Part shown: positions 1-8,558 of the stretch, piece after piece
Position numbering within the stretch: the stretch's first letter is position 1
Layout of the letters: each line of letters opens with the position of its first letter
The notes under the pieces: generated by a model
Seen by the model: the letters and a program-made list of their open reading frames with translations, nothing else
What the model was told of the DNA's origin: nothing
The model's database searches: none
Assembly (NCBI RefSeq): GCF_021354595.1
Contig: NZ_JADWYJ010000007.1
Coordinates: 124,001-188,000 of the forward strand
Source: Maribellus sp. CM-23
GTDB taxonomy: Bacteria; Bacteroidota; Bacteroidia; Bacteroidales; Prolixibacteraceae
Reading direction: 5' to 3'
DNA: 64,000 nucleotides
Translations under genes and position numbers: made by a program

Positions 1-442
1 CCTTGCACAAACGAACACCGTCAATAATCGAAGCGTGGTTCAGTTCATCAGAAATAATGGCTGAATCTTCGCCCAGCAATGGTTCAAAAACCCCGCCGTT
101 GGCATCAAAACAGGCACAATACAATATGGTGTCTTCAGTTCCCAAAAACTCAGAAACCTTTTCCTCCAGTTGCTTATGAATATCCTGGGTTCCGCAAATA
201 AAGCGTACCGACGAAAGTCCAAAACCCCAGTCGTTCATAATATCCTGTGCAGCTTTCACTACCTCCGGGTTGTTGGCCAGTCCCAGGTAATTATTGGCAC
301 AAAAATTCAATACTTCTTGCCCCGAAGACACACTAATCTCTGAACTTTGAGAAGAAGTAATGATCCTCTCTGTTTTATACAAGCCCTGCTCTTTCAGCTG
401 TTCAAGCGTCTGCTGAAGGTCTTGTTTCATTTTGCCATACAT
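1..442 (-). CDS. kbl: 2-amino-3-ketobutyrate CoA ligase (glycine C-acetyltransferase), 5' part
   Basis: The reading frame is open from an ATG at 440-442 to the left edge, so about 147 N-terminal residues are present and the C-terminal PLP-lysine part lies outside the window. The start reads MYGKMKQDLQ and continues with features typical of Kbl: ERIITSSQ, FCANNYLGL and GFGLSSVRFICGTQ, a close match to the E. coli enzyme as remembered. The enzyme interconverts 2-amino-3-ketobutyrate plus CoA with glycine plus acetyl-CoA in threonine breakdown, in the cytoplasm, as a PLP-dependent alpha-oxoamine synthase. An ATG at 428-430 is an alternative start. It is divergent from gltX; threonine dehydrogenase, its usual partner, is not visible here. 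Confidence 0.9.
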   Translation of the reverse strand, partial: MYGKMKQDLQQTLEQLKEQGLYKTERIITSSQSSEISVSSGQEVLNFCANNYLGLANNPEVVKAAQDIMNDWGFGLSSVRFICGTQDIHKQLEEKVSEFLGTEDTILYCACFDANGGVFEPLLGEDSAIISDELNHASIIDGVRLCK

Positions 443-625
443 ACTTTCGGATATTTTTAAAAATTAACTGTTACAAAGTAAAAAAATACCCAAAAGATAA
501 ACAGTGATAAAAAGCAGAAAATAAGTTTCACCTTAGTAGTATTAACACAACACTCGTTTTTACAGATACATTTTCCATTTCACTAGAGGAATTCAGATTC
601 CAATCTCTAATCATTCCTAAATTTT

Positions 626-633
626 TATCTTTG
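626..633 (+). promoter_or_regulatory. Bacteroidota -7 promoter box for gltX
   Basis: TATCTTTG matches the Bacteroidota TAnnTTTG element and lies 21 bases before the gltX ATG at 655. No clear TTTG -33 box is seen at the usual distance. The box argues against a TTG start at 631, which would sit inside the promoter. Confidence 0.6.
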
Positions 634-654
634 CACCGAATTAATATCAAGACA

Positions 655-2184
655 ATGAGCGAAAGAAAAGTGAGGGTACGTTTTGCCCCCAGTCCAACAG
701 GACCTTTGCACATGGGAGGTGTTCGCACAGCCCTTTTCAATTACCTGTTTGCCAAAAAACACGGAGGTGATTTCATCCTTCGCATTGAAGATACCGACCA
801 AAACCGTTATGTACCCGGCGCCGAGGAATACATCATTGAAAGCTTGACGTGGTGCGGACTAAATCCGGTGGAAGGCCCCGGAATTGGAGGAAACTTTGGC
901 CCCTACAGACAAAGTGAGCGTAAAGAAATTTATAAAAAATATGCCGATCAGCTGATCGAGAGCGGTTGGGCTTACTATGCTTTCGACACTCCGGAAGAAA
1001 TTGAAACGCTGAGAAAAGAGGCAGAAGCCATCAAAGAAACATTCTCGTACGGAATTGGTACCCGCGAGCAACTCAACAACTCATTGAAGCTTTCAGCAAA
1101 AGAAGTTGAGGATAAAATTGCCGGTGGCCAAGCCTATGTTATCCGTTTTAAAATGCCCGAAGACACTGATGTAACGGAAGAGGATTTAATTCGTGGCAGT
1201 GTAACTTTTAATACCACAAAAAGTCTGGATGACAAGGTTCTTTTCAAATCCGACGGAATGCCAACTTACCACCTGGCCAATGTGGTGGATGACCATTTGA
1301 TGGAAATCACACATGTTATCCGCGGCGAAGAATGGTTACCATCGATGCCATTGCACGTTTTACTTTACAAAGCTTTTGGATGGGAAGATACCCGTCCGCG
1401 TTTTGCTCATTTACCCTTGATTTTGAAACCGGTTGGTAAAGGAAAACTTAGCAAACGCGATGGAGATAAAATGGGCTTCCCCGTATTTCCACTGCTTTGG
1501 ACCGACCCGGAAACAGGCGATATTTCGCGTGGTTACCGCGAAGATGGCTATTTCCCGGAAGCATTTATCAACTTGCTCGCACTGCTGGGATGGAGCCCGG
1601 GCAACGACCAGGAGTTCTTTTCTATCGAAGAATTGAGCGGATTGTTTAGCCTCGACCGCGTGGTAAAATCAGGGTCGCGCTTTGACCCCGAAAAAGCCAA
1701 ATGGTTCAACAAACATTACTTTCAGCAAAAGGAAGCACAGGAATTGGCTCAGTTATTTAAGCCAGTCCTTGAAAAGAAAGGCGTAGCCGCATCCGACGAA
1801 AAGATACTTGCGGTGGTTTCAGAGGTAAAAGAACGCTGCGAATTTGTTACTGATATCTGGGAACAGAGTTCGTATTTCTTCCTAGCGCCTGAATCATACG
1901 ACGAAAAAACCATTAGCAAACGCTGGAAAGAAGATACACCTGAGAAATTACTGGCTATTGCGGATGTTTTTGCTTCGGTTTCTGAATGGAAAGCCGATGT
2001 GATAAAAGAAGCATTTTCAGCATTTATGAACGAAAAAGAATGGGGTTTTGGCGTCGTTATGAACCCGCTTCGCCTGTGCCTGGTGGGAGGCAATATGGGG
2101 CCCGATTTGTTTGTGATTTGTGAACTTCTCGGACAAGAAGAATCCATTGACAGAATAAAAACCGCGATTGAAAAAATTGGATAA
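655..2184 (+). CDS. gltX: Glutamyl-tRNA synthetase
   Basis: A 509-residue class I aminoacyl-tRNA synthetase that charges tRNA-Glu in the cytoplasm. The N-terminus has RFAPSPTGPLHMGG (signature HMGG at residues 19-22, the normal GlxRS form of HIGH), and the KMSKS-type loop reads KLSKR near residue 265. The length is normal for bacterial GltX. The ATG at 655 is preferred because the in-frame TTG at 631 overlaps the -7 box at 626-633. It is monocistronic: a strong hairpin terminator follows the stop codon, and the next gene is convergent. Confidence 0.97.
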   Translation: MSERKVRVRFAPSPTGPLHMGGVRTALFNYLFAKKHGGDFILRIEDTDQNRYVPGAEEYIIESLTWCGLNPVEGPGIGGNFGPYRQSERKEIYKKYADQLIESGWAYYAFDTPEEIETLRKEAEAIKETFSYGIGTREQLNNSLKLSAKEVEDKIAGGQAYVIRFKMPEDTDVTEEDLIRGSVTFNTTKSLDDKVLFKSDGMPTYHLANVVDDHLMEITHVIRGEEWLPSMPLHVLLYKAFGWEDTRPRFAHLPLILKPVGKGKLSKRDGDKMGFPVFPLLWTDPETGDISRGYREDGYFPEAFINLLALLGWSPGNDQEFFSIEELSGLFSLDRVVKSGSRFDPEKAKWFNKHYFQQKEAQELAQLFKPVLEKKGVAASDEKILAVVSEVKERCEFVTDIWEQSSYFFLAPESYDEKTISKRWKEDTPEKLLAIADVFASVSEWKADVIKEAFSAFMNEKEWGFGVVMNPLRLCLVGGNMGPDLFVICELLGQEESIDRIKTAIEKIG

Positions 2185-2202
2185 TCAAATACGATCCCAA
2201 CA

Positions 2203-2231
2203 AAAAACCCGGTCTTAAAGCCGGGTTTTTT
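2203..2231. terminator. Bidirectional rho-independent terminator
   Basis: AAAAAACCCGG (ending 2212) pairs with CCGGGTTTTTT (2221-2231) around an 8-base loop. The A/T tracts on both sides allow it to end both gltX and the convergent minus-strand operon that finishes at 2262. Confidence 0.85.
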
Positions 2232-2261
2232 ATTTCAATCACTTGATAAAGAAATAATTAT

Positions 2262-2510
2262 TTACTTTTTCTTTTTCTTCAAAAGGAAAAATGCAACAGC
2301 GGCCACAATTACCACCACCACGATTACAATAATTACGGTTGAATTTGAACCCGATGATTGTTGAACCGGGCTTAACAGATCCTCTTCCATATACGAACTG
2401 TCTTGCGCTCCCAGATTTTCAATGTATGTTCCCTGTTCCTGGGCCATTAACAAAGTGGGTAAACTCATAATAAACAATCCGATCAAAGCAATTACTCTTT
2501 TCATTTTCAA
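2262..2510 (-). CDS. Small exported protein with C-terminal membrane anchor
   Basis: 82 residues, family not recognised. Residues 1-23 look like a signal peptide ending at a Leu-Met-Ala-Gln junction. A short acidic/polar stretch follows (about 24-57), then a very hydrophobic segment rich in Ile and Val (about 58-77) and a terminal run of five lysines. This predicts a periplasmic peptide held in the inner membrane by a C-terminal helix with a positively charged cytoplasmic end. It is the last gene of the five-gene operon starting at 8326, 7 bases behind the GT-C glycosyltransferase, and is followed by a terminator. A role as an accessory subunit of that transferase is a guess from position. 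Confidence 0.65.
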   Translation of the reverse strand: MKMKRVIALIGLFIMSLPTLLMAQEQGTYIENLGAQDSSYMEEDLLSPVQQSSGSNSTVIIVIVVVVIVAAVAFFLLKKKKK

Positions 2511-2517
2511 CGTTTTT

Positions 2518-4470
2518 TTAATTCTGATTTATACTTAGTTTCTCTTTCACTTTTCTGAATAAAGGGCCGGCACTTGCATACCGGGGATTTATTTCTATCA
2601 GCTGGTTCAAAACGGCCAAACTCCCCGCGTAACTTCCCTGATCGTAAAGCTTTTGCGCTTCGATCAAATACAAGGGTTCATAAAACGGATGAATGGCCCT
2701 TCCCTTCTGAAGCCAGTTATCCACCTCTGCAAACTTACCCTGAGCCATTTTAAGGTTGGCCAAATTTACACAGATCCAAACATTATTCGGCTCATTTTCA
2801 AATGCTTTTTGCAATATTTTCTCCCCTTCGTCCCAACTACCGCTTTTTACGGCCTCTATTCCATGCAGATCGTCTTTTTCTCCGCGCTCCAATAACACCA
2901 CCAACGGATTTCCCTTGTGGTAAAATATTTTTTTGATTTTTGCCGACTGCCAGGTATTGTGTTTCAGTTGCCACGGGTGAATATAGTTTACGCCAAACAG
3001 GGCATAATCCCAGTTGCTTGAGCTACGTTCAAGATAGCGGGTGTATTGAAACGACACGTTCGGTATTTTCTCAAAATAATTAGGCAACTGACAATTCATG
3101 GCCACTATCGCTTCTTCATCGCCTATCTCGTTTAAAAGATAGTCGGTGGCCTCCTTCATTCCGTGGAAATAGTAATCGTATTCAAAGTTGCTCCAGGCCT
3201 TTTTATTTCCACCGCTTACATGGTTAAAATACACATAGTCGACCGGGAAAGTCTTTGCCTGGTGCACCATCGGTAACAACATCACCCCAAAAAACAAAAG
3301 CAAATACGGAATCTTTCTTCCTCTGCTTTTTTGCGACCGGATCATCTTGTAAAAACCAAGAGAGGCCAGTACGACCATCACCGGCACAACAAACAGCATT
3401 TGACGTATTCCGCTGTAAAGGTTCGAGCCTATAACGATGACGTAAACAACCGGGAAAGCAAGTGTAAAAAACACGAACAACTCTAAAAAGAGTTGTTCGT
3501 CAAATAGCTTAGTAAACATATAGGTTAAAAAGGCGACAAAATATATCAAACCCAGTAAGACAAACTCGGGTGTTGTTATCCAAAACCAGTGCGGAAGATA
3601 CTTCCACGGCAACTGTGAACTCCAGGTTACCGATCCTTCAAAAATCTGTTTGATGCTTACCTTGTAGTGTTCCATCATGGAGAGACTTTCGAGCGGATGG
3701 CGCCAGACATCCTGCAAGGCGAAGGGCCAGAATAACAGCCCGATAAAGTAACCGGTAACCGCTATTACTAAAACCTGGCCCGCAAGCCTTACAAAACAAG
3801 ATTTAGTTGAAATAAAATATTTAAGTAAAAAAGGCTTTACAAATAATATCGTGAGTAATCCCAGGCCTAAATAAGCGAAGAGAATCAGCCCGCCAATGCG
3901 CACCGAACAGGTAAATGCAATGCTTAATCCCAGCAGAATGGCTGTTTTCCATCTGGGTTGCGGCAGCTCTTTCAGAAAACGGATGATAAACATTACCCCG
4001 GCCAGGTATCCGACAGCAAACGGAATGTCTTTCAGGTTGCCAAAAGCCTGTCCGAAAAGCCGTGGAGTTACCATCAGTGAAAGTACCACCAAAGCCGAAA
4101 CCCAGTACGAGCCACTCAATTCTTTTCCCAAAAGGCCTGCTACCAAAAGCAACAACCAAAAGAAAAATGCGCCGGTAAAATGCCGGGTAAGGAATTCGTT
4201 ATCAACCGAGAAAATACGATTAAATAACGCTGTAAAATTGTCAACCGATTGCCCGTAATACTTGAGATTGTCAACCGGCGTATCCAGACACGACGCATCC
4301 TCTCCGCCCGTATAGTACCAGTTTACTACTTTTTTAGCGTGAGGATAGTGCAGCATTTCATCCACATTCACAGCGGCTTTGGGAGCCAGCAATGCCAGTA
4401 TTGTCTCAGCCAAAATCAGGCTGAAGACAAACACATTACGTGCCGTGAATATGTCGGATGTTTTATGCAT
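2518..4470 (-). CDS. GT-C fold (GT39/ArnT-like) membrane glycosyltransferase with C-terminal TPRs
   Basis: 650 residues. The N-terminal two thirds carry about 10 membrane segments; an early luminal VDEMLHYPH acidic motif resembles the Asp/Glu active-site motif of Dol-P-Man or Und-P-sugar dependent GT-C enzymes. A soluble tail (about 430-650) ends in two or three TPR-like repeats (for example EGEKILQKAFENEPNN, then SLAVLNQLIEINPRYA). Family knowledge predicts transfer of a sugar from a polyprenyl-phosphate donor to a periplasmic acceptor; the acceptor is unknown. The start overlaps the end of the upstream GT2 gene by 8 bases, so the two are translationally coupled. The GT2 is the type that makes such lipid-linked donors, supporting a two-step pathway. 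Confidence 0.8.
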   Translation of the reverse strand: MHKTSDIFTARNVFVFSLILAETILALLAPKAAVNVDEMLHYPHAKKVVNWYYTGGEDASCLDTPVDNLKYYGQSVDNFTALFNRIFSVDNEFLTRHFTGAFFFWLLLLVAGLLGKELSGSYWVSALVVLSLMVTPRLFGQAFGNLKDIPFAVGYLAGVMFIIRFLKELPQPRWKTAILLGLSIAFTCSVRIGGLILFAYLGLGLLTILFVKPFLLKYFISTKSCFVRLAGQVLVIAVTGYFIGLLFWPFALQDVWRHPLESLSMMEHYKVSIKQIFEGSVTWSSQLPWKYLPHWFWITTPEFVLLGLIYFVAFLTYMFTKLFDEQLFLELFVFFTLAFPVVYVIVIGSNLYSGIRQMLFVVPVMVVLASLGFYKMIRSQKSRGRKIPYLLLFFGVMLLPMVHQAKTFPVDYVYFNHVSGGNKKAWSNFEYDYYFHGMKEATDYLLNEIGDEEAIVAMNCQLPNYFEKIPNVSFQYTRYLERSSSNWDYALFGVNYIHPWQLKHNTWQSAKIKKIFYHKGNPLVVLLERGEKDDLHGIEAVKSGSWDEGEKILQKAFENEPNNVWICVNLANLKMAQGKFAEVDNWLQKGRAIHPFYEPLYLIEAQKLYDQGSYAGSLAVLNQLIEINPRYASAGPLFRKVKEKLSINQN

Positions 4471-5437
4471 CAGATCTTTTTGTTTGATTTATTTTAATAT
4501 TGACTTCATGGTCGTTTGCAGAATCATCAAAAACCTGTTTCACCAGGTACACAGGCCGCTTTTGAACTTCTTTGTAGATGCGGAAAATGTATTCGCCGAT
4601 CAGCCCCAGGAAAGTAAGCTGCACCGATCCAAAAAAGCTGATGGCCAAAAAAGTGGAAGACCAGCCAAAAGGTGCAAGCCCTGTGAATTTCGAAATCAGC
4701 GTATATACAATGGCCAGCAGGAAAACTACCACCCCGAGTAACCCCAGGTAAAGGCAGGCTTTTATCGGCCATTTCGAGAAGGAATAAATAGCATCAGCAG
4801 CCAGCGAAAATAATTTTCTGCTGGTCATCTTTGCTTCCCCCTCAGCGCGGTCGGCACGGTCGTACATTACAAACTCATGCTGAAACCCGATAAAATTCCG
4901 AATACCCGGAAAATACCGGTTTCGCTCCGAGAAAGCCAAAACAGATTGAACGGCTTTGCGGCTTAACAAACAGAAATTTCCGCTTTGCTCTACCTGGTTC
5001 CCTTCCGAAATGCTGCTGAATATTTTATGAAAAACTTTGATGAAGAAACGCTTGCTGAAGTTCTCCATTCGCTTGCTCCGAACGGCAGAAACAACATCGC
5101 AACTGGTTTCTTTCATTTTCTGAAGAAGCTGCGGAATCACTTCCGGAGGATCCTGTAAATCGCCATCCATGATCACTACCCTTTCTCCTTTGGAAAACTC
5201 CAGTCCTGCGGTTATAGCAGCCTGTAGACCAAAGTTCCTGGACAACGAAATCACTTTCACCTCCGGAGCTTCCTTTCTGAACATCAATAATTTGTTCAGC
5301 GTATCGTCTGTGCTTCCATCGTCAACACACACCACTTCGAACGGCTCTTTTTCAGCCTTCACATTTTTGATCACCTCCTGCAAAAGACGGTCGACCAAAA
5401 TGCTTTCGTTGTAAAGCGGTATAACTATGGAAATCAT
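4463..5437 (-). CDS. GT2 polyprenyl-phosphate glycosyltransferase (GtrB/ArnC/DPM1-like)
   Basis: 324 residues. A GT-A domain starts at residue 2 (SIVIPLYNES), with DDGSTDD at 39-45 and DGDLQDPPE at 91-99 (nucleotide-sugar and metal binding). Two hydrophobic segments near 228-250 and 262-285 anchor it, as in GtrB-type enzymes. These proteins move a sugar from a nucleotide donor to undecaprenyl phosphate on the cytoplasmic face. It lies 12 bases behind the Gfo/Idh/MocA gene and overlaps the following GT-C gene, which is the expected user of its product. The sugar cannot be told from sequence. Confidence 0.88.
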   Translation of the reverse strand: MISIVIPLYNESILVDRLLQEVIKNVKAEKEPFEVVCVDDGSTDDTLNKLLMFRKEAPEVKVISLSRNFGLQAAITAGLEFSKGERVVIMDGDLQDPPEVIPQLLQKMKETSCDVVSAVRSKRMENFSKRFFIKVFHKIFSSISEGNQVEQSGNFCLLSRKAVQSVLAFSERNRYFPGIRNFIGFQHEFVMYDRADRAEGEAKMTSRKLFSLAADAIYSFSKWPIKACLYLGLLGVVVFLLAIVYTLISKFTGLAPFGWSSTFLAISFFGSVQLTFLGLIGEYIFRIYKEVQKRPVYLVKQVFDDSANDHEVNIKINQTKRSDA

Positions 5438-5449
5438 CTCTACTCTTTT

Positions 5450-6790
5450 TTAAGCTTTGTGCTGTGTTCCGGGCACCGGCACCGGAAAGTCCATATCTAC
5501 GGGTCCCATTTCATACTTTTCAGGTCCCAGTTTCATGTTCGAGGTCATCATTTCTTCCCACGTTACTTTCTGCCCCGTATAAGCGGCCGTTCTACCCATA
5601 ATGGCCGTTAACGTTGAAACAGCGGTCCGTTCTGCTTCCACCACCGGTTTATTGGTTCTGATCGCAGTCACCAGGTGAATATGTTCCTGTACATAAGGAG
5701 AAACTTTTACCACACCGGTTGAGCGCCCATCTTTATCTTTCGGATATTCGTAGGTCCACTTAACCGACCCGTCCGGATTGTAAATCGTATTTTTACAATT
5801 GGTGTAGCCTTCCGTTCCCATAATCAACTCGCCCAATTGGTTGGCACATCCATCAATCTGACGCGAAAAGCTATGAGAGAAAACACCGTTTCCAAAATCA
5901 AAATCAATGGAAAAGTAATCGTACTGGTCGCCGGTCAACCGGTGAGCGCGGCCCCCAAAACCGACCGCCTCTTCCGGATGTTTCCCCATAAACCAATTTA
6001 TGATATCGATATTATGTACATGTGTATCCAGGATATGATCGCCACACAACCAGCAGAAATTATTCCAGTTGCGCAGCATGTATTCCATGTCGCTCCAACC
6101 CTCTTCGCGGGTCCGGAACCATACGTGCGACTGCATCCAGAAAGCCTTGGCAGCAACCAGATCGCCAATGGCACCACCTGCTACCTGTTTGTAGGTTTCC
6201 AGGTAATCGCGCTGATGACGACGTTGTGTTCCGGTGATAACAGTTAATCCCAGGTTTTCGGCTTTTTTGGCCGTTGCAATAATCTGGCGAGCTCCCACCG
6301 GGTCAACACAAACCGGCTTTTCCAGAAATACATTCTTTTTGGCCTGAATAGCCGCATCAAAATGTGTCGGTCTGAAATGCGGAGGCGTTGCCAGGATCAC
6401 CACGTCCAAATCCAAAGCCATCAATTCTTTGTAGCCGTCAAAGCCCCAAAAACAATTTTGCTCCGGAACTTCCACCCGTTGTTTCATCAGTTTATTGCGG
6501 CAATCCCACACTTTGTCTTCAAAAACATCAGCCAAAGCGACCAAATGCAAGTCGTGCCCGGCTGCCAAAAAGTTAAGTGCAGCCCCGGTTCCCCGGTTTC
6601 CGCAACCTACCAAACCCGCCTTTAAAGGCTTCCCGTCGGGAGCCAGGTCTAGCAATGGAGGAAATTCATAATCAACCGTTTGGCTTTTGGCAGAACAAGA
6701 GCTCAAGGCACTCATTCCGATCACACCGGCTGCTCCAATTATGGCCGATTTTCCGAGAAAATTTCTACGTGATAGTTGATTCTTATCCAT
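5450..6790 (-). CDS. Tat-exported Gfo/Idh/MocA family oxidoreductase
   Basis: 446 residues. The N-terminus has a twin-arginine motif SRRNFLGKS (Arg 8-9) and a hydrophobic stretch ending in LSSC, so it is probably exported folded with its cofactor, perhaps as a lipoprotein. A Rossmann domain begins near residue 57 (LVGCGNRGTGA, 60-70), and FLEKPVCVDP with the family EKP motif at 157-159 follows. The C-terminal half is the usual alpha/beta substrate domain. Members oxidise or reduce sugars and cyclitols with NAD(P); substrate unknown. GH109 glycosidases share this architecture, but no specific GH109 signature was recognised. It is second in the operon, 12 bases after the cytochrome/SUMF1 gene. 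Confidence 0.85.
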   Translation of the reverse strand: MDKNQLSRRNFLGKSAIIGAAGVIGMSALSSCSAKSQTVDYEFPPLLDLAPDGKPLKAGLVGCGNRGTGAALNFLAAGHDLHLVALADVFEDKVWDCRNKLMKQRVEVPEQNCFWGFDGYKELMALDLDVVILATPPHFRPTHFDAAIQAKKNVFLEKPVCVDPVGARQIIATAKKAENLGLTVITGTQRRHQRDYLETYKQVAGGAIGDLVAAKAFWMQSHVWFRTREEGWSDMEYMLRNWNNFCWLCGDHILDTHVHNIDIINWFMGKHPEEAVGFGGRAHRLTGDQYDYFSIDFDFGNGVFSHSFSRQIDGCANQLGELIMGTEGYTNCKNTIYNPDGSVKWTYEYPKDKDGRSTGVVKVSPYVQEHIHLVTAIRTNKPVVEAERTAVSTLTAIMGRTAAYTGQKVTWEEMMTSNMKLGPEKYEMGPVDMDFPVPVPGTQHKA

Positions 6791-6802
6791 GGTTGATTGT
6801 TT

Positions 6803-8326
6803 TTATTTTTCTGTATTTTTTAATTCATCAGGATGATATTCGCAAAGCACCCTAAAACCTACACTCTTAACATCGGAGTACCACCAGATACTCTTTGGTA
6901 TCTGCGGGTCGGTTACCAGCCAGTCAGTAGTTCTGGTAAAATCGCGACGTGCCAGCCTTAAATCCTTAGGTGTATTTTTGAACGAGCCTCCGCGAACCAC
7001 ATGCTCGTTGCCGCTCCTTGGTCCACGCGGGTTATGGACAACTCCCTTGGGGTACTTTCCGTAAACCGAGGGATCGTAATAATCCAGACAGAATTCGGCA
7101 ACGTTCCCCAACATATTTTTTAATCCAAACGGATTGGCCTCCACGATATCCGGCTGTTGTGTTTTCCCCGGGCTGTTGCCGTTCCAAACCACGTATTTGC
7201 TGAATAATTCGGTATTGGCCCCCAGCAACTTTTTCAAAAAGCCATCGGCCTCATAATCTTTTGGAGAACCCTCAAAGAAATAAGCAGTCTGGCTTCCTCC
7301 GCGTGCAGCATATTCCCATTCCGCTTCCGTTGGCAGACGGTATTTCCGGCCCGTCACCTGGCTCAACCAGCGACAATATGTTTCCGCAGCATGGTGACTC
7401 ATGGTGATTGCCGGACGGCTTCCTTTTCCCCAGCCCTGGTCTGGCGCTCCCCAGGGTGGTGTTGCTCCGGAAACCCCATCGGTTTCTTCGTCTACCTCAA
7501 CGGCCTCTTTCCTTCCCTGCGAACTGGTAGCCGAGAAAAACGCCAGGTACTCATCCCACGAAACTTCAATCTCTGCCATCCAGAAACTGTCAACAGCCAC
7601 TTCGCGCACTGGCCCTTCATCTTTTCTGCGATAAGGCTCGTCTTGCGGGCTACCCATTTTAAACTGTCCCCCGGGAACCGCCATCATTTTAAATGAAACG
7701 TCAGTGCCCGGAATCTTTTCCTCAAAAGTTGCGAAATCTGTTACGACTGTAAGCTCCTTAAAAACTTCTTTTGGGCTTGCATTGTCCTCATCAGCAGCAA
7801 AGCCGGTATTTTCACCCCGGTAATGCCCCATCTCGTGATGACACTGTAAACAGGAGTTTTTTTCGGGTTCGCGTATGTATTTCAGGTGTTGCTGTCCGCC
7901 CTGAGCGCTCAATGTGCTGGGAAAAAGATTAGTGTGGCATTTTACACATCCGTCTTCGTAAACAAATCGTTTAGCAGCCTCGTTTGATCGCTTGGCTGCC
8001 CAATCAATCTCATCGGCATCTTTTGTAAGATATACGTACAAATCGTGAAATCCGTGATATGCTTTCCGGGTAAGGAAATAGGCTGTTTGATCTTCGGGAG
8101 GTAAATGGCAATCGACACATCTTACCGATACGCCGCTTGAGGTATTATTATGAACCGATAATCGCCAACTTGCCTCTGCATGTGTGTGAACATGACAACT
8201 GTTACAAAACTCATCGGTAGAAGTATATTCTACGGTTTTGTTAAAAAGCAAAAGAAAAAGGATAACGCTTAATCCTCCCGCTATAAAAATAAGGTAATGC
8301 CTTCGTTTGATTGTTTTATCTGTCAT
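6803..8326 (-). CDS. NapC/NrfH-type tetraheme cytochrome c fused to a SUMF1 (FGE-like) domain
   Basis: 507 residues from the ATG at 8326; an upstream in-frame TTG at 8350 is less likely. There is one membrane helix at about 11-28, then four CxxCH heme sites at 41-45, 70-74, 127-131 and 159-163, as in the NapC/NirT/NrfH quinol-oxidising cytochromes. From about residue 205 a formylglycine-generating-enzyme-like fold begins (VPGGQFKMGS, YRLPTEAEWEYAARGG, GNVAEF, VRGGSF, VGFR). The C-x4-C copper site of true FGE after RGGS is absent (the sequence runs SFKNTPKDLRLARRDF), so sulfatase activation is unlikely. It is the first gene of the five-gene operon. Predicted location is periplasmic, tethered to the inner membrane. 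Confidence 0.85.
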   Translation of the reverse strand: MTDKTIKRRHYLIFIAGGLSVILFLLLFNKTVEYTSTDEFCNSCHVHTHAEASWRLSVHNNTSSGVSVRCVDCHLPPEDQTAYFLTRKAYHGFHDLYVYLTKDADEIDWAAKRSNEAAKRFVYEDGCVKCHTNLFPSTLSAQGGQQHLKYIREPEKNSCLQCHHEMGHYRGENTGFAADEDNASPKEVFKELTVVTDFATFEEKIPGTDVSFKMMAVPGGQFKMGSPQDEPYRRKDEGPVREVAVDSFWMAEIEVSWDEYLAFFSATSSQGRKEAVEVDEETDGVSGATPPWGAPDQGWGKGSRPAITMSHHAAETYCRWLSQVTGRKYRLPTEAEWEYAARGGSQTAYFFEGSPKDYEADGFLKKLLGANTELFSKYVVWNGNSPGKTQQPDIVEANPFGLKNMLGNVAEFCLDYYDPSVYGKYPKGVVHNPRGPRSGNEHVVRGGSFKNTPKDLRLARRDFTRTTDWLVTDPQIPKSIWWYSDVKSVGFRVLCEYHPDELKNTEK

Positions 8327-8508
8327 CCCAAAATAGAATTGAAGCACCAATATACACGCACGTGATTAGCACGACCTTAACCCAAACACCATCGACAGCT
8401 TAAATGACTCTTAATTTCCCATTAATACGAAGCGCAAATTATTGATTAAAAATTTATTACAAAATCTTAACTTTTGTTGTCAAATATTTCAGTTATGCTC
8501 ATTTTTGA

Positions 8509-8516
8509 TATATTTG
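8509..8516 (+). promoter_or_regulatory. -7 promoter box for the LamG/SARP regulator gene
   Basis: TATATTTG fits TAnnTTTG and lies 42 bases before the ATG at 8559, in the 232-base divergent gap shared with the cytochrome/SUMF1 operon. Confidence 0.5.
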
Positions 8517-8558
8517 AGGGAAAAATAATAGCAAATTAAGGAATAAGCGACCGTTAAA

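Noticed and set aside
631..654. Longer N-terminus of GltX from a TTG codon
   Set aside because: The TTG is part of the -7 promoter box at 626-633, and the family's conserved start fits the ATG at 655.
5450..6790. GH109 glycosidase instead of an oxidoreductase
   Set aside because: It shares the Tat signal and Rossmann fold, but from memory of the GH109 sequence the blocks after the EKP motif do not match; left as Gfo/Idh/MocA.
6803..7720. True formylglycine-generating enzyme (sulfatase activation)
   Set aside because: The Cys pair that binds copper is missing after RGGS, and no sulfatase gene is present in the window.
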